Source: an uncultured Flavobacteriales bacterium (GTDB lineage: Bacteria; Bacteroidota; Bacteroidia; Flavobacteriales_D; Crocinitomicaceae). From it: 64,000 nt of DNA. Where the stretch lies: assembly GCA_905478665.1 (NCBI GenBank), contig CAJQJL010000008.1, positions 62,001 to 126,000 on the forward strand, given 5' to 3'. The notes under the pieces are model-generated. The model was not told where the DNA came from and ran no database searches. It saw only the letters and a program-made list of their open reading frames with translations. Numbering within the stretch: position 1 is the first letter of the stretch; every line of letters begins with the position of its first letter. The position numbers were made by a program, and so were the translations under genes. Positions 9,865 through 19,689 of this stretch are shown piece by piece.

Positions 9865-10529
9865 TGCAATTATTACTCGCAGACGATCATCCGATATTTC
9901 GAAAGGGCCTCAAAGCACTTATTCTAGACCATTTCAAACACTTTTCTATTACTGAAGTAGATAATGGAGCCGATGCTATTGATCAACTGGGAAAAGAGGA
10001 TTTCGCGATTGCCATATTGGATATTGATATGCCAAAAAAATCAGGGATTGACGTTTTGAAGTTCGTTAAAGAAAAGGAAATCAATACTAAGTCGGTCGTT
10101 TTAACAATGCACAACGATGAACTATTTTTCAATGAGTCATTTAATCAAGGTGCGCTGGGCTTTCTTTTGAAAGAAGACTCCAGTTTAGAAATTGTAGAAT
10201 GCCTAGAAAGTATCCTGGCAGGAACTCCGTTTGTTAGCACGAAGATGGCTCCATTATTAAAGAATCGAAAAAGCTTTACGTCAAAAATGAACGCAATCAA
10301 GAATTCAATTGATTCGCTCTCAAATTCGGAATACAATACGCTTCGATTAGTAACGCTAAACAAGACTTCCAAAGAAATTGCGGAGTTATTGTTTGTTACT
10401 GAAAAGTCCGTTGAAAACTATCGAAGTAGAATTTGTAAAAAACTTAATTTAACTGGAGGCAGCAACACCTTGTACAAATGGTGTGTGGAAAATAGAGACA
10501 TTATTATCCAGAATCAGCCAACCCAATGA
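9864..10529 (+). CDS. Response regulator, NarL/LuxR family
   Basis: A 221-residue transcription factor and cognate partner of the preceding kinase. The receiver domain (~1-120) has the acidic pair D7/D8, phosphoacceptor D53 in AILDIDMP, Thr in VLTMHND, and the conserved Lys in FLLKED. The LuxR-type helix-turn-helix (~150-212) shows LSNSEYNTLRLVTLNKTSKEIAELL followed by VTEKSVENYRSRICKKL (described in two pieces). It overlaps the kinase stop by one base. Targets are unknown. The next gene, thrS, has its own -7 element and is probably separate. Confidence 0.93.
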   Translation: MQLLLADDHPIFRKGLKALILDHFKHFSITEVDNGADAIDQLGKEDFAIAILDIDMPKKSGIDVLKFVKEKEINTKSVVLTMHNDELFFNESFNQGALGFLLKEDSSLEIVECLESILAGTPFVSTKMAPLLKNRKSFTSKMNAIKNSIDSLSNSEYNTLRLVTLNKTSKEIAELLFVTEKSVENYRSRICKKLNLTGGSNTLYKWCVENRDIIIQNQPTQ

Positions 10530-10584
10530 TGTTTTTCAGATAAATTGCTTTGATTCGGATCGCTCAATTAATGATATGATTCAT

Positions 10585-10592
10585 TATCTTTG
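10585..10592 (+). promoter_or_regulatory. -7 element of the thrS-infC-rpmI-rplT operon
   Basis: TATCTTTG is an exact TAnnTTTG match located 22 bases before the thrS ATG. A TTTG at 10549-10552 is too far away to be a standard -33 element. Confidence 0.5.
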
Positions 10593-10614
10593 CACTCTAA
10601 ATTTAGCGTGACAA

Positions 10615-12558
10615 ATGATAAATATTACACTACCAGATGGTACAGTAAAGCAAGTTGAGCAGGGAACTTCAGCAATGGATATTGCAAAAAGCATCTCTGA
10701 AGGACTGGCACGAAATGTACTTGCTGCCGAGATCAACGAAGAAGTAGTTGATGCCGATCGCCCTATTAATGAAGACGCAAGCTTGCGTTTGTTAACCTGG
10801 AACGATAAGGAAGGTAAGTCGACCATGTGGCATTCATCTGCACACTTAATGGCTGAAGCATTGGAGTTCTTTTTCCCTGGAATTAAGCTCGCGATTGGTC
10901 CTCCAATCAAAAATGGGTTTTACTACGATGTCGACTTCATGGACTATACAATTTCTGAGCAAGACTTGGAAAAAGTAGAGCAAAAAATGAAAGAGCTTGC
11001 GAAACAGAAGCTCACTTTTGATCGTCAGGAAATTTCTAAGGAAGATGCCATTACTTATTTTACGGATAAAGACGACGAATACAAACTGGAATTGATTGAT
11101 GGACTGGAAGACGGTTCCATCACATTCTATACACAAGGAAATTTTACAGACCTCTGTCGTGGACCTCACATTCCACACACAGGATTCATAAAAGCTATTA
11201 AGCTTACATCTATTGCTGGTGCATATTGGCGCGGTGATGAGACGAGAAAGCAACTCACACGAATTTATGGAATTACATTCCCAAAGAATGCTGAATTAAC
11301 AGATTATCTTGAGAAGGTAGAGCTTGCAAAAGCGAGAGATCACCGTAAGCTGGGTAAGGAATTGGATCTATTTACTTTCTCTCAGCGTGTTGGTCAAGGA
11401 CTTCCATTGTGGCTTCCAAAAGGAGCAGCTTTGCGTGAGCGTTTGGAAAACTTCTTAAAGAAGGCTCAAAAGGAATCGGGCTATGATCAAGTCATTACTC
11501 CACACATTGGAAGTAAAGAGTTGTACGTTTGTTCAGGACACTATGCAAAATATGGAAAGGACTCTTTCCAACCAATTAATACGCCTGATGAAGACGAGGA
11601 GTTCTTGTTAAAACCAATGAACTGTCCACACCATTGTGAAATTTTCAAATCACGACCTCACTCTTATAAAGATTTGCCTATTCGCTATGCTGAATTTGGT
11701 ACAGTGTACCGTTACGAGCAGTCTGGTGAATTACATGGATTGACGCGCGTTCGCGGATTTACGCAAGATGATGCACATATTTTCTGTACATCAGATCAGG
11801 TGAAAGGAGAATTTGTGAAGGTGATCGACCTTGTGTTGTACATCTTCAAAACACTTAAATTTGAAAACTTCAAAGCACAAATTTCATTGCGTGATCCTGA
11901 AGATCCTGATAAGTACATCGGTAGTGATGAAAATTGGGAGAAAGCGGAAAGCGCAATTATTGAAGCTACAAGTGAGCGCGATCTCGATACGGTAATTGAA
12001 TATGGTGAAGCGGCCTTCTACGGTCCTAAGCTTGATTTCATGGTCGAAGACGCACTAGGTCGTGAATGGCAATTGGGAACAATTCAGGTTGATTATAACC
12101 TACCCGAGCGATTCGAACTCGAATACACAGGTTCGGATAATCAAAAGCACAGACCTGTTATGATTCACCGTGCGCCATTTGGATCTATGGAACGCTTCGT
12201 GGCGGTTTTGTTGGAACACTGCGCTGGAGATTTCCCACTTTGGTTAACAACAGATCAAATTGCAATTTTACCGATCAGCGAGAAATACAATGAATACGCG
12301 GAAAACCTTTTGCAATTGCTAAATAATTACGATATTCGCGGATTCGTTGACGATCGTAACGAAAAGATAGGTAAGAAAATACGTGAATCGGAACTTGGTA
12401 AGATTCCTTTCATGTTGATTATCGGAGAAAAGGAAGCAGATAACAACCAAATCTCCGTAAGACAACGTGGAGTTGGTGATTTAGGAACGATGAGCGTAGA
12501 AGAATTTTCCAGTCTTGTAAATACAGCGATTGAAAATGAATTAGCTTTAAATGATTAA
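10615..12558 (+). CDS. thrS: Threonine--tRNA ligase
   Basis: Charges tRNA-Thr with threonine. At 647 residues it is full length. It carries the N-terminal TGS domain ([16 protein letters not shown]), the N2 editing domain with [10 protein letters not shown] and the later Cys-containing [11 protein letters not shown], the class II core with [10 protein letters not shown] (zinc Cys and His), [20 protein letters not shown] (motif 2) and [17 protein letters not shown] (motif 3), and a C-terminal anticodon-binding domain. It begins the classical thrS-infC-rpmI-rplT cluster; infC follows after seven bases. Confidence 0.98.
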   Translation: MINITLPDGTVKQVEQGTSAMDIAKSISEGLARNVLAAEINEEVVDADRPINEDASLRLLTWNDKEGKSTMWHSSAHLMAEALEFFFPGIKLAIGPPIKNGFYYDVDFMDYTISEQDLEKVEQKMKELAKQKLTFDRQEISKEDAITYFTDKDDEYKLELIDGLEDGSITFYTQGNFTDLCRGPHIPHTGFIKAIKLTSIAGAYWRGDETRKQLTRIYGITFPKNAELTDYLEKVELAKARDHRKLGKELDLFTFSQRVGQGLPLWLPKGAALRERLENFLKKAQKESGYDQVITPHIGSKELYVCSGHYAKYGKDSFQPINTPDEDEEFLLKPMNCPHHCEIFKSRPHSYKDLPIRYAEFGTVYRYEQSGELHGLTRVRGFTQDDAHIFCTSDQVKGEFVKVIDLVLYIFKTLKFENFKAQISLRDPEDPDKYIGSDENWEKAESAIIEATSERDLDTVIEYGEAAFYGPKLDFMVEDALGREWQLGTIQVDYNLPERFELEYTGSDNQKHRPVMIHRAPFGSMERFVAVLLEHCAGDFPLWLTTDQIAILPISEKYNEYAENLLQLLNNYDIRGFVDDRNEKIGKKIRESELGKIPFMLIIGEKEADNNQISVRQRGVGDLGTMSVEEFSSLVNTAIENELALND

Positions 12559-12565
12559 CTACTGA

Positions 12566-13117
12566 ATGAGAAGACCGAATAACAGAAGAAAGTTTGTAAA
12601 AAGAGAAGAAACTGCAAAGCATAAAATCAATGAAAAGATTTTCGCGCGTCAGATTCGACTTATTAGAGAAGGGGCTGAGCCAATCGTTATGGCAACACCT
12701 GATGCCCTTAAACAGGCAGAGGAAGCAGGTCTTGACTTAGTAGAAATTTCACCTAAAGCAGATCCGCCGGTGTGTAAGATTTTGGACTATCGAAAGTTCT
12801 TATACAACCAGAAGAAGAAGGAGAAAGAAATGAAAGCTAAGCAGAGCAAGGTTGTTCTGAAGGAAATTAGGTTCGGTCCAAACACGGATGATCATGATTT
12901 CAACTTCAAACTTGTTCACGCTAGAAAGTTTTTAGAAGAAGGAAATAAAGTGAAGGCGTATGTGTTCTTTAGAGGGCGTACAATTGTGTTTAAGGACAGA
13001 GGAGAAATACTTCTCTTGAGATTGGCGACAGAACTTGAAGATGTTGGATTGATTGAGCAAATGCCGAAACTAGAAGGGAAAAGAATGATCATGATGATCA
13101 ACCCTAAAAAGAAATAG
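12566..13117 (+). CDS. infC: Translation initiation factor IF-3
   Basis: A 183-residue initiation factor that keeps ribosomal subunits apart and checks start-codon/initiator-tRNA pairing. N-terminal domain with [13 protein letters not shown] and [17 protein letters not shown], the linker helix [11 protein letters not shown], and a C-terminal domain with [14 protein letters not shown] and [11 protein letters not shown]. The start is ATG; the rare AUU-type start found in enteric bacteria is not used here, so that form of autoregulation is not indicated. Co-transcribed with thrS. Confidence 0.98.
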   Translation: MRRPNNRRKFVKREETAKHKINEKIFARQIRLIREGAEPIVMATPDALKQAEEAGLDLVEISPKADPPVCKILDYRKFLYNQKKKEKEMKAKQSKVVLKEIRFGPNTDDHDFNFKLVHARKFLEEGNKVKAYVFFRGRTIVFKDRGEILLLRLATELEDVGLIEQMPKLEGKRMIMMINPKKK

Positions 13118-13176
13118 CGAAAGCTATTGATTGGGAGCAGGAAGTGACCGACCCCAAATTTGAATTGAATAAAACG

Positions 13177-13204
13177 CACTTCGAGAGCTTCAGAGCTCAG
13201 AGTG
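13177..13204 (+). promoter_or_regulatory. Hairpin upstream of rpmI, possible ribosomal-protein leader
   Basis: In the 129-base infC-rpmI spacer, GAGCT-TCAG-AGCTC forms a 5-bp stem, extended outside an internal loop by CACT / AGTG. It ends 42 bases before the rpmI ATG. In other bacteria L20 represses this operon by binding mRNA in this region; that this hairpin does so here is inference. Confidence 0.35.
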
Positions 13205-13246
13205 TAAGAAAGAAGCTATATAGAGGTAACTTAAAATTGAAGAGAG

Positions 13247-13444
13247 ATGCCAAAAATGAAAACTAAATCTAGTGCTAAGAAGAGATTCAAGGTAACTGGA
13301 AGCGGTAAAATTAAAAGAAAGCATGCTTTTAAGAGTCACATCTTAACAAAGAAGACTAAAAAGCAGAAGCGTAACTTGACGCACGCAGGACTTGTTCACA
13401 AATCGGACGAGGCAAATATCAAGCAGCAATTGTGCATGAAATAG
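13247..13444 (+). CDS. rpmI: 50S ribosomal protein L35
   Basis: A 65-residue, very basic protein of the large ribosomal subunit. Typical L35 signature: [20 protein letters not shown], then [14 protein letters not shown]. Length equals the family norm. It sits between infC and rplT as in most bacteria. Confidence 0.98.
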   Translation: MPKMKTKSSAKKRFKVTGSGKIKRKHAFKSHILTKKTKKQKRNLTHAGLVHKSDEANIKQQLCMK

Positions 13445-13536
13445 TCATGTACTGGTTTTATACAATAAGTTAACCAAGTAACGAGTAACCAAGCCATCTG
13501 CGATAGTGATGCACTCTTTATTAAAAACGAAAAATT

Positions 13537-13884
13537 ATGCCAAGATCGGTAAATCATGTTGCTTCAAAAGCTCGCCGTAAAAAAGTGATGAAGCACGCCA
13601 AAGGTTACTTTGGAAGAAGAAAGAATGTCTGGACAGTAGCAAAGAACGCCGTTGAAAAAGGGTGGTTATATGCTTATGAAGGGCGAAAACAAAAGAAAAG
13701 AAACTTCCGTTCATTGTGGATTACGCGTATTAACGCAGGTGCACGTCAGCACGGAATGAGCTATTCTCAATTCATGGGACTTGTTAACAAGAGTGACATG
13801 GAACTAAATCGTAAGGTTCTTGCAGATTTAGCGATGAATCACCCAGACGCTTTTAAAGCAGTCGTTGACGCAGTCAAAAAGTAA
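13537..13884 (+). CDS. rplT: 50S ribosomal protein L20
   Basis: A 115-residue large-subunit assembly protein. Characteristic residues are [27 protein letters not shown], and [20 protein letters not shown]. In several phyla it autoregulates the infC-rpmI-rplT operon by binding the mRNA. The 92-base spacer from rpmI contains a direct repeat TAACCAAG (13471-13478 and 13486-13493) of unknown meaning. Last gene of the operon, followed by a strong terminator. Confidence 0.98.
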   Translation: MPRSVNHVASKARRKKVMKHAKGYFGRRKNVWTVAKNAVEKGWLYAYEGRKQKKRNFRSLWITRINAGARQHGMSYSQFMGLVNKSDMELNRKVLADLAMNHPDAFKAVVDAVKK

Positions 13885-13910
13885 ATTAACCCATTTCTAT
13901 ATAGCAAAAA

Positions 13911-13938
13911 GCCTCATGAATTTCATGAGGCTTTTTTT
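13911..13938 (+). terminator. Intrinsic terminator of the rplT operon
   Basis: Nine-base-pair stem GCCTCATGA / TCATGAGGC with a three-base loop, followed by seven T's and preceded by an A-run. Confidence 0.92.
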
Positions 13939-13970
13939 AGGCCCCTTATTTGCTAAGAATTCTGCAAAAG

Positions 13971-14004
13971 AAAAGCGCCCGATCTTTCGATGGGCGCTTT
14001 TTTT
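13971..14004. terminator. Second terminator, bidirectional
   Basis: Stem GCGCCC / GGGCGC, extended by ATC / GAT around a one-base bulge, flanked by T-rich tracts on both strands. On the plus strand it backs up the rplT terminator; on the minus strand it ends the T9SS gene that stops at 14067. Confidence 0.85.
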
Positions 14005-14066
14005 GAATAGGATTGTGAAAATGTAAAAACATTTTACGCTAACTAAACTATAAACTATACTCTCTC

Positions 14067-15635
14067 CTATTCAACTACTACTCTAAGAGTAACATCCCCT
14101 CTACCTGATGCTACCTTGACAATATAAACGCCAGGAAGAACATTCGTTACGAGTTCTAACTTTTGTCCGCTCATATTTTCTTGCTTGTATACAACCCGAC
14201 CTGACATATCGTTCATTGTGATTGTCATATTTTCTACAAATTCAGAAAAGTCAAGGGTGAAATTTCCATTCGATGGATTTGGATAAAGCGAAATTGATTC
14301 TGCATTCAACTCATCAACTCCAACATTTGAACCATAACAATCAGCAAGCATTGTGTTGTCATAATAATCCTGAACAAAGTCTGTCACCTGATACAATTCA
14401 TCTACGCTTTGCAAATTATCTGTTCCTTCTGCAAACACCACAGCAAAACTCATCTCGTATTCTTGAAATGCGTTAAGAGTACCTAAGTCAACTGACATTA
14501 ACATTCGGCGATCTCCCGGTACACTGGCCGGAAATCCAAGCGAGTTAACTTCTGACCATTGATTCGAATCATTTGGATCTCCAGGAAAAACAAACGTTGT
14601 TGGTTGACCATTGTTATCCAACAAGTCAGATCCATCGGTTGCTTTTCCACGCATAAGGTTATAATGACCGACTGCTGTGATTGGTGAAGCAAGCCCACCA
14701 TTCGAATAGTATCCTGTTGAACTGATATCGTGACTCAAACAAACAACGCCTACTGCTGGCGGAAGCGAATCATATCCCAAACTACCATTTGAGTTTTCAT
14801 CAAAACCATCTGCATTATAGGTGAACATTAAATTTCGAGTTGAATCGCATCCTACAAAATCATCCATTGCACCTCCCAAATCTCCATCTGCGAAGAAGGA
14901 TGTTGAAAAGTCGTTTAAGGTTTGCGTACCTCTGTTTATCACGTGTGCATCTAGAAAAGTGATTTCATTCAATCCAGGAACCGAACTATATTGATAGAAC
15001 ATGTAATGAATTTCTATACCAATTGGATCTCCTCCTGAATCATGGATATTCCCTTTGTCATTAATGATCGTGTATACTGCCTTATCTCCTTTAATACATG
15101 GATAATCACCTACTGTCGGGTCGTAAACCCCATCATTGTCAACATCTACAAATGGTGCCAAATTGAAAGCTTGTCCAAGTGCGACGTCTCCATGTGCTGG
15201 CCAAAGTGCTATGTCATTTGGTATCACATAGCCTGCATTCTGATAATTCAAGATATGATCGTTAATCTCATTTTTGGTTACTGCCCACAAGGTCTGTAAA
15301 AGGGGATTTGTTGCTGGTAATTCTGCTGCCCCATCAGCTGTCAAAGCTCCAGGCCAGAAATCCTGCTCTGGGAAAAATTGCTGTGCTGCCAGTTTCAGTT
15401 GACCGTTGACATCTTTTCCTCCAAACCACATGGATGCGGAGTAAATACTATGCCTTCCGCTTCCAGAAGGTACCTCGTAACCAGGAGAACTGGTTGTTGG
15501 GTTATTAAAAAAATGTCCAACATCCATGATCATTGCTGAACAGTCATTTTCGTCTAATACGGTGAACGCAGCCTGAGCATTTGCGCTCATTGCACTTAGC
15601 GTAGTAAAAATTGAGAGTGTAATTATTTTCTTCAT
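14067..15635 (-). CDS. T9SS type A sorting-domain protein (secreted)
   Basis: A 522-residue secreted protein. Signal peptide MKKIITLSIFTTLSAMSANA, a large body with a calcium-binding-like DVDNDGVYDPTVGDYPCI stretch (~165-182) and no recognisable catalytic motif, and a C-terminal T9SS type A domain (ISLYPNPSNGNFTLDFS, then MNDMSGRVVY, PGVYIVKVASG). The last domain directs export through the type IX machinery and attachment to the outer surface. ATG at 15635 is chosen over 15674 because it begins directly at the signal peptide. The body resembles cargo proteins often found in marine Flavobacteriales, whose function is unknown to me. Confidence 0.88.
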   Translation of the reverse strand: MKKIITLSIFTTLSAMSANAQAAFTVLDENDCSAMIMDVGHFFNNPTTSSPGYEVPSGSGRHSIYSASMWFGGKDVNGQLKLAAQQFFPEQDFWPGALTADGAAELPATNPLLQTLWAVTKNEINDHILNYQNAGYVIPNDIALWPAHGDVALGQAFNLAPFVDVDNDGVYDPTVGDYPCIKGDKAVYTIINDKGNIHDSGGDPIGIEIHYMFYQYSSVPGLNEITFLDAHVINRGTQTLNDFSTSFFADGDLGGAMDDFVGCDSTRNLMFTYNADGFDENSNGSLGYDSLPPAVGVVCLSHDISSTGYYSNGGLASPITAVGHYNLMRGKATDGSDLLDNNGQPTTFVFPGDPNDSNQWSEVNSLGFPASVPGDRRMLMSVDLGTLNAFQEYEMSFAVVFAEGTDNLQSVDELYQVTDFVQDYYDNTMLADCYGSNVGVDELNAESISLYPNPSNGNFTLDFSEFVENMTITMNDMSGRVVYKQENMSGQKLELVTNVLPGVYIVKVASGRGDVTLRVVVE

Positions 15636-15826
15636 AAGCAATCGGTTTTCAACGAATATAGCTATTGAAATCACCGATATACTTCCACTTTAAACAAAGC
15701 TTTCAGGCTTCTTTACCTTTCAAATTATCGCTCCACACCAGATAAATTGAATTTATGCGCAGATAAAAACCTAGATATTACCGTTTACAAAATTTTGCGC
15801 CGAAGCAATTCTACACTTCAAACAAT

Positions 15827-16324
15827 CTATTCGTAGGTCTTTTTTAATTCCCAGTGAAATGAAGTGTCATTATCCTCCATTTGCCCTTCATCCTGCCACC
15901 CTGCGTAAACCTCAATTGTATTACGCGCATTTCGAATAACGTAAAAATAATCTCCACCACCTGCCCACCATCCGCCACATGCGGAAAGCGCGTCTTTCGG
16001 AATGTCGTATTTGGAAAAATCTTCTTCTGTAATCGTTTGACACGCTAAGCAACTTGACACCTTTTCTTTGTGATCGCCGAATTCAATAAAAACATCACTA
16101 TGTGGAACATCGTATTCATCCATTCCCTTGTCGACGCATTGTAGTTTGGCCGATAACATAATCTCTTCAACGGATTCAGTTGCTTCAGGTTCATTGTTCG
16201 CTGGAGTCATCGCTACCGAATCAGATGTTGGAGTAACTACACTCTCTTCTGATGATTCTGCCGTTTGATTTGCTGAACACGCTACTAGAAATCCAACTGT
16301 GACAATTGCGAATAGTTTCTTCAT
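15827..16324 (-). CDS. Lipoprotein of unknown function
   Basis: A 165-residue protein with a lipoprotein signal peptide; the lipobox is LVAC with Cys16. A low-complexity acidic Ser/Thr/Glu linker (~17-53) follows. The C-terminal domain contains paired cysteines (SSCLACQTITEE) and CGGWWAGGGDYFYVIRNARN, then VYAGWQDEGQ. I do not recognise the family. It follows dnaK on the same strand but is separated from it by a terminator, so it is transcribed independently. Confidence 0.8.
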   Translation of the reverse strand: MKKLFAIVTVGFLVACSANQTAESSEESVVTPTSDSVAMTPANNEPEATESVEEIMLSAKLQCVDKGMDEYDVPHSDVFIEFGDHKEKVSSCLACQTITEEDFSKYDIPKDALSACGGWWAGGGDYFYVIRNARNTIEVYAGWQDEGQMEDNDTSFHWELKKTYE

Positions 16325-16349
16325 GGCATAATATATTTATCAATAATAC

Positions 16350-16376
16350 AAAAAAAGGGCAACCAATTGGCTGCCC
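16350..16376 (-). terminator. Intrinsic terminator of dnaK
   Basis: On the minus strand, GGGCA and TGCCC flank the self-complementary CCAATTGG, giving a long stem that is followed by seven T's. It lies between the dnaK stop and the start of the next lipoprotein gene. Confidence 0.9.
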
Positions 16377-16442
16377 CTTCTCATAACCTATAAATCTACT
16401 ATCTAATCGGGTCAGTTTCCGTTCCCAATAATAAGCTTTCGC

Positions 16443-18356
16443 TTACTCTTTTTGGTCTTCAACCTCCTCGAAGTCAACATCTGTCACCTCATCTTCAGGG
16501 TTACCTGCATCTTCTGCTCCAGCTCCTTCAGCTCCCGCTGCTCCGCCATCTGCATTCGCCGCATTGTACATTTCCTGAGATGCTGCTTGGAATACTTCGT
16601 TCAGTTTTTCCATTGCTGGCTCAAGGTTTTCCATATTCTTCGCCTCAAACTCCTTCTTCAATTCTGCCAAAGCATCTTCGATTGGTTGTTTCTTATCAGC
16701 AGGGATTTTATCTCCATACTCTTTCAACTGGCGTTCAGTTTGGAAAATCAATGAATCTACTTTATTCACCAATTCAACCTCTTCTCTCTTCTTCTTATCC
16801 GCATCAGCGTTTGCTTCTGCTTCTGCCTTCATCTTTTCGATTTCCTCATCAGACAATCCAGATGAAGCTTCAATCTTAATTGATTGTTCTTTTCCTGTTC
16901 CTTTATCCTTTGCAGAAATATTCATGATTCCGTTCGCATCAATATCGAAAGTCACCTCAATTTGAGGAACACCTCTTGGCGCTGGCGGAATATCAGTCAA
17001 TTGGAATCTTCCCAATGCTTTGTTGTCAGTTGCCATCGAACGCTCACCTTGCAATACGTGAATATCCACAGATGGTTGATTATCCGAAGCCGTTGAGAAT
17101 ACTTCTGACTTTTTCGTCGGAATCGTTGTGTTCGCATCAATCAATTTAGTGAATACTCCACCCATTGTTTCAATTCCCAATGACAATGGAATAACATCTA
17201 ACAAAAGAACGTCTTTTACTTCTCCTGTCAATACTCCACCTTGAATTGCAGCTCCAACAGCAACCACCTCATCTGGATTAACTCCTTTCGAAGCCTCTTT
17301 TCCAAAGAAGTTTTTAACTGCATCTTGAATAACTGGAATTCGCGTAGAACCACCAACTAAAATAACTTCGTCAATATCACTTGTCGACAATCCTGCATTT
17401 TTCATTGCTGAACGACATGGTGCAATCGTTCTTTCAACAATGTCCGAAATCAATTGCTCGAACTTAGAACGTTGTAATGTTCTAACCAAGTGTTTTGGCA
17501 CACCGTCTACTGGCATGATGTATGGCAAGTTAATTTCCGTTGAAGTCGTAGAAGAAAGCTCAATCTTCGCTTTCTCTGCAGCTTCCTTCAAACGCTGTAA
17601 AGCCATTGGATCTTTTCTTAAATCCAGACCTTCGTCTTTTTTGAATTCATCTGCCAACCATTGGATGATTGTCTCATCAACATCATCACCTCCTAAGTGT
17701 GTATCTCCATCAGTAGATAATACTTCAAATACTCCATCTCCCAATTCAAGGATAGAAACATCATGTGTACCTCCACCGAAGTCAAATACTACTATTTTTT
17801 GATCTACACCTTTCTTGTCCAAACCGTACGCCAATGCCGCAGCTGTTGGCTCATTGATAATTCGCTTGATTGTCAATCCAGCAATCTCTCCTGCTTCTTT
17901 TGTCGCCTGACGTTGAGAATCATTAAAGTATGCTGGTACAGTTACAACCGCTTCTGAAACTTCATGTCCCAAATAATCTTCTGCTGTCTTCTTCATTTTT
18001 TGAAGAATCATTGCAGAAATTTCTTGCGGTGTATATTTTCTATCGTCGATTAATACACGCGGTGTATTATTATCTCCTTTTACTACCTTATAAGGCACTC
18101 TTCCCACTTCCAACTTGCAGTCATCAAATGTAGAACCCATAAAACGCTTAATCGAATAAACCGTCTTCGTTGGATTTGTAATTGCCTGACGCTTAGCAGG
18201 ATCTCCCACCTTACGCTCACCACCCTCAACAAATGCTACGATTGATGGCGTTGTTCTTTTTCCTTCAGAGTTTGCTATTACTACTGGCTCATTACCTTCC
18301 ATTACAGAAACACATGAATTGGTAGTCCCTAAATCTATTCCTATTATTTTTCCCAT
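16443..18356 (-). CDS. dnaK: Molecular chaperone DnaK (Hsp70)
   Basis: A 637-residue ATP-driven chaperone of the cytoplasm that works with DnaJ and GrpE, both encoded at 40.1-41.8 kb. The nucleotide-binding domain has [34 protein letters not shown] and [18 protein letters not shown]. The substrate domain has [12 protein letters not shown], and the C-terminus ends in an acidic EEVEDQKE tail. Monocistronic, with its own terminator. The 201-base upstream region is rich in TGACA/TGTCA inverted repeats. Confidence 0.99.
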   Translation of the reverse strand: MGKIIGIDLGTTNSCVSVMEGNEPVVIANSEGKRTTPSIVAFVEGGERKVGDPAKRQAITNPTKTVYSIKRFMGSTFDDCKLEVGRVPYKVVKGDNNTPRVLIDDRKYTPQEISAMILQKMKKTAEDYLGHEVSEAVVTVPAYFNDSQRQATKEAGEIAGLTIKRIINEPTAAALAYGLDKKGVDQKIVVFDFGGGTHDVSILELGDGVFEVLSTDGDTHLGGDDVDETIIQWLADEFKKDEGLDLRKDPMALQRLKEAAEKAKIELSSTTSTEINLPYIMPVDGVPKHLVRTLQRSKFEQLISDIVERTIAPCRSAMKNAGLSTSDIDEVILVGGSTRIPVIQDAVKNFFGKEASKGVNPDEVVAVGAAIQGGVLTGEVKDVLLLDVIPLSLGIETMGGVFTKLIDANTTIPTKKSEVFSTASDNQPSVDIHVLQGERSMATDNKALGRFQLTDIPPAPRGVPQIEVTFDIDANGIMNISAKDKGTGKEQSIKIEASSGLSDEEIEKMKAEAEANADADKKKREEVELVNKVDSLIFQTERQLKEYGDKIPADKKQPIEDALAELKKEFEAKNMENLEPAMEKLNEVFQAASQEMYNAANADGGAAGAEGAGAEDAGNPEDEVTDVDFEEVEDQKE

Positions 18357-18411
18357 AACTGTTCTTTTCTTTATTTTCAGTTTTTGAACTGTGAACCACT
18401 AGTCAATCATT

Positions 18412-18528
18412 ATGCCATGGCATTTTTCGTCAGAAATTCTGACAAATTTGTCATTTTAGACCAGAATTTCAGAAAATTAGGTGTCGATTTGACAGTCAAT
18501 ATGTCATGATTTCAATATTACGCTGTCA
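18412..18528 (-). promoter_or_regulatory. dnaK upstream region: palindromes and -7-like box
   Basis: Contains the 12-bp palindrome ATGCCATGGCAT (18412-18423), the inverted repeat GTCAGAAATTCTGAC (18429-18443), the perfect 14-bp palindrome TGACAAATTTGTCA (18440-18453), a -7-like box TAATTTTC on the minus strand (18472-18479), and TGACA...TGTCA (18490-18506), with a further CTGTCAG at 18523-18529. No CIRCE element (HrcA operator) is present. The upstream pair sits where a -33 element would be; the others fall in the presumed 5' leader. Confidence 0.55.
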
Positions 18529-18557
18529 GGAAATGCTGTGCAGATTGAACTAGAAGA

Positions 18558-19529
18558 CTAATCCATCGCTTTGTGAGAGTTCTCACTCATTTCGAGTAAT
18601 TGCTCGTATTGATCTGGAGTAAGGTCAGAATGATAATACCCAATCGGGTTCACTTTTGTACCATTCTTAATGACTTCATAATGCAAATGAGGCCCCGTAG
18701 ACTTTCCTGTGGAACCAATAAGACCAATCAATTCACCACGCTTTATTTTTTGTCCTTGCTTTACTTCGAATGCGCTTAAATGTGCGTACAAGGTCTTGTA
18801 GCCAAATCCGTGATTGATAATAATGCTCTTTCCGTATCCCCAACGTTTGTTCTCTACAAGTTCCACTACTCCATCTCCTGTTGCATAAACCTCAGTTCCT
18901 CTATCTGCCGTGAAATCCATTCCCGTATGCATCTGTCGTGTCTTGTAAATGGGGTCAATTCGATATCCAAAACCAGAAACACGTCTTTTTAATTCAGAAT
19001 TTCGCACGGGCTGTATTGCAGGGATGCATGCTAACATTTTCTCCTTATCCTTTGCCAATTTTAACAACTCACGAAACGAGATACTTTGCGCATTGAGACG
19101 CCCCTCCAACTTATCCATCTCCATTGATGCTTGCTTCAAGAGATCGGCATTTGTCATTCCTGTTAAGTAATCGTACTTATCACTCCCCCCTGTTCCCATT
19201 TGTCGCAATTCTTCTGGAAATTCTTCTGCATAAAGCGCCGCACGGTATAAATCTTCATCTCGACTCTGAATGTCGTCTAATACACTGTTGTATAACTTGA
19301 GGTCATCCATCAATCGCTCAACTTCTTTTTTATCATTCTGCAATTCTGTCAATAACTCGCGTTCTTTTGGAGAATCAATCCTACGCGTAAAAAAGAATGC
19401 TAACACCAATCCAAAAACAATGCTTGGCGCCATCCACAGTAGCACACGTAAGACGCGTCTCCATGGTTTGATCTTTACTTCCTCATACGATAAGGACTCA
19501 GGATTGTATTTGTACTGCTGTTTTGCCAC
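18558..19529 (-). CDS. M23-family metallopeptidase (LytM-type)
   Basis: A 323-residue cell-wall peptidase. A cytoplasmic N-terminus is followed by one membrane helix (~27-48), a coiled coil (~53-90, ~130-165) and the M23 domain (~195-300). Zinc and catalytic residues are visible: H201 and D205 in HTGMD, H250 in TLYAHL, and H281/H283 in GPHLHYE. Probably cleaves peptidoglycan cross-bridges or activates amidases. In many Bacteroidota this gene is divergent from alaS; here an mscS gene lies between them. Confidence 0.93.
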   Translation of the reverse strand: MAKQQYKYNPESLSYEEVKIKPWRRVLRVLLWMAPSIVFGLVLAFFFTRRIDSPKERELLTELQNDKKEVERLMDDLKLYNSVLDDIQSRDEDLYRAALYAEEFPEELRQMGTGGSDKYDYLTGMTNADLLKQASMEMDKLEGRLNAQSISFRELLKLAKDKEKMLACIPAIQPVRNSELKRRVSGFGYRIDPIYKTRQMHTGMDFTADRGTEVYATGDGVVELVENKRWGYGKSIIINHGFGYKTLYAHLSAFEVKQGQKIKRGELIGLIGSTGKSTGPHLHYEVIKNGTKVNPIGYYHSDLTPDQYEQLLEMSENSHKAMD

Positions 19530-19655
19530 AACGCGAATTTAAGGAGAATTCAGGCATTTGAATGTTAAGATTCTCTAAATGTAACTTTTGAGCTTCCAAA
19601 GCTGCTATTCTATCACCAAGATTCGTTTATGTATGGATTCTTGAAAAGATACCCT

Positions 19656-19663
19656 TATCTTCG
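19656..19663 (+). promoter_or_regulatory. Possible -7 element for mscS
   Basis: TATCTTCG has one mismatch to TAnnTTTG and lies 26 bases before the ATG. The same octamer occurs ahead of lpdA (51719). Confidence 0.3.
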
Positions 19664-19689
19664 CATTTGGATTTTTCAAATCAACAATT

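Noticed and set aside
17440-17802. Long antisense frames inside dnaK
   Set aside because: Shadows of a highly biased, conserved gene; no independent start signals or motifs.
18361-18557. CIRCE (HrcA) element upstream of dnaK
   Set aside because: No TTAGCACTC...GAGTGCTAA repeat is present; the palindromes found are of TGACA type.
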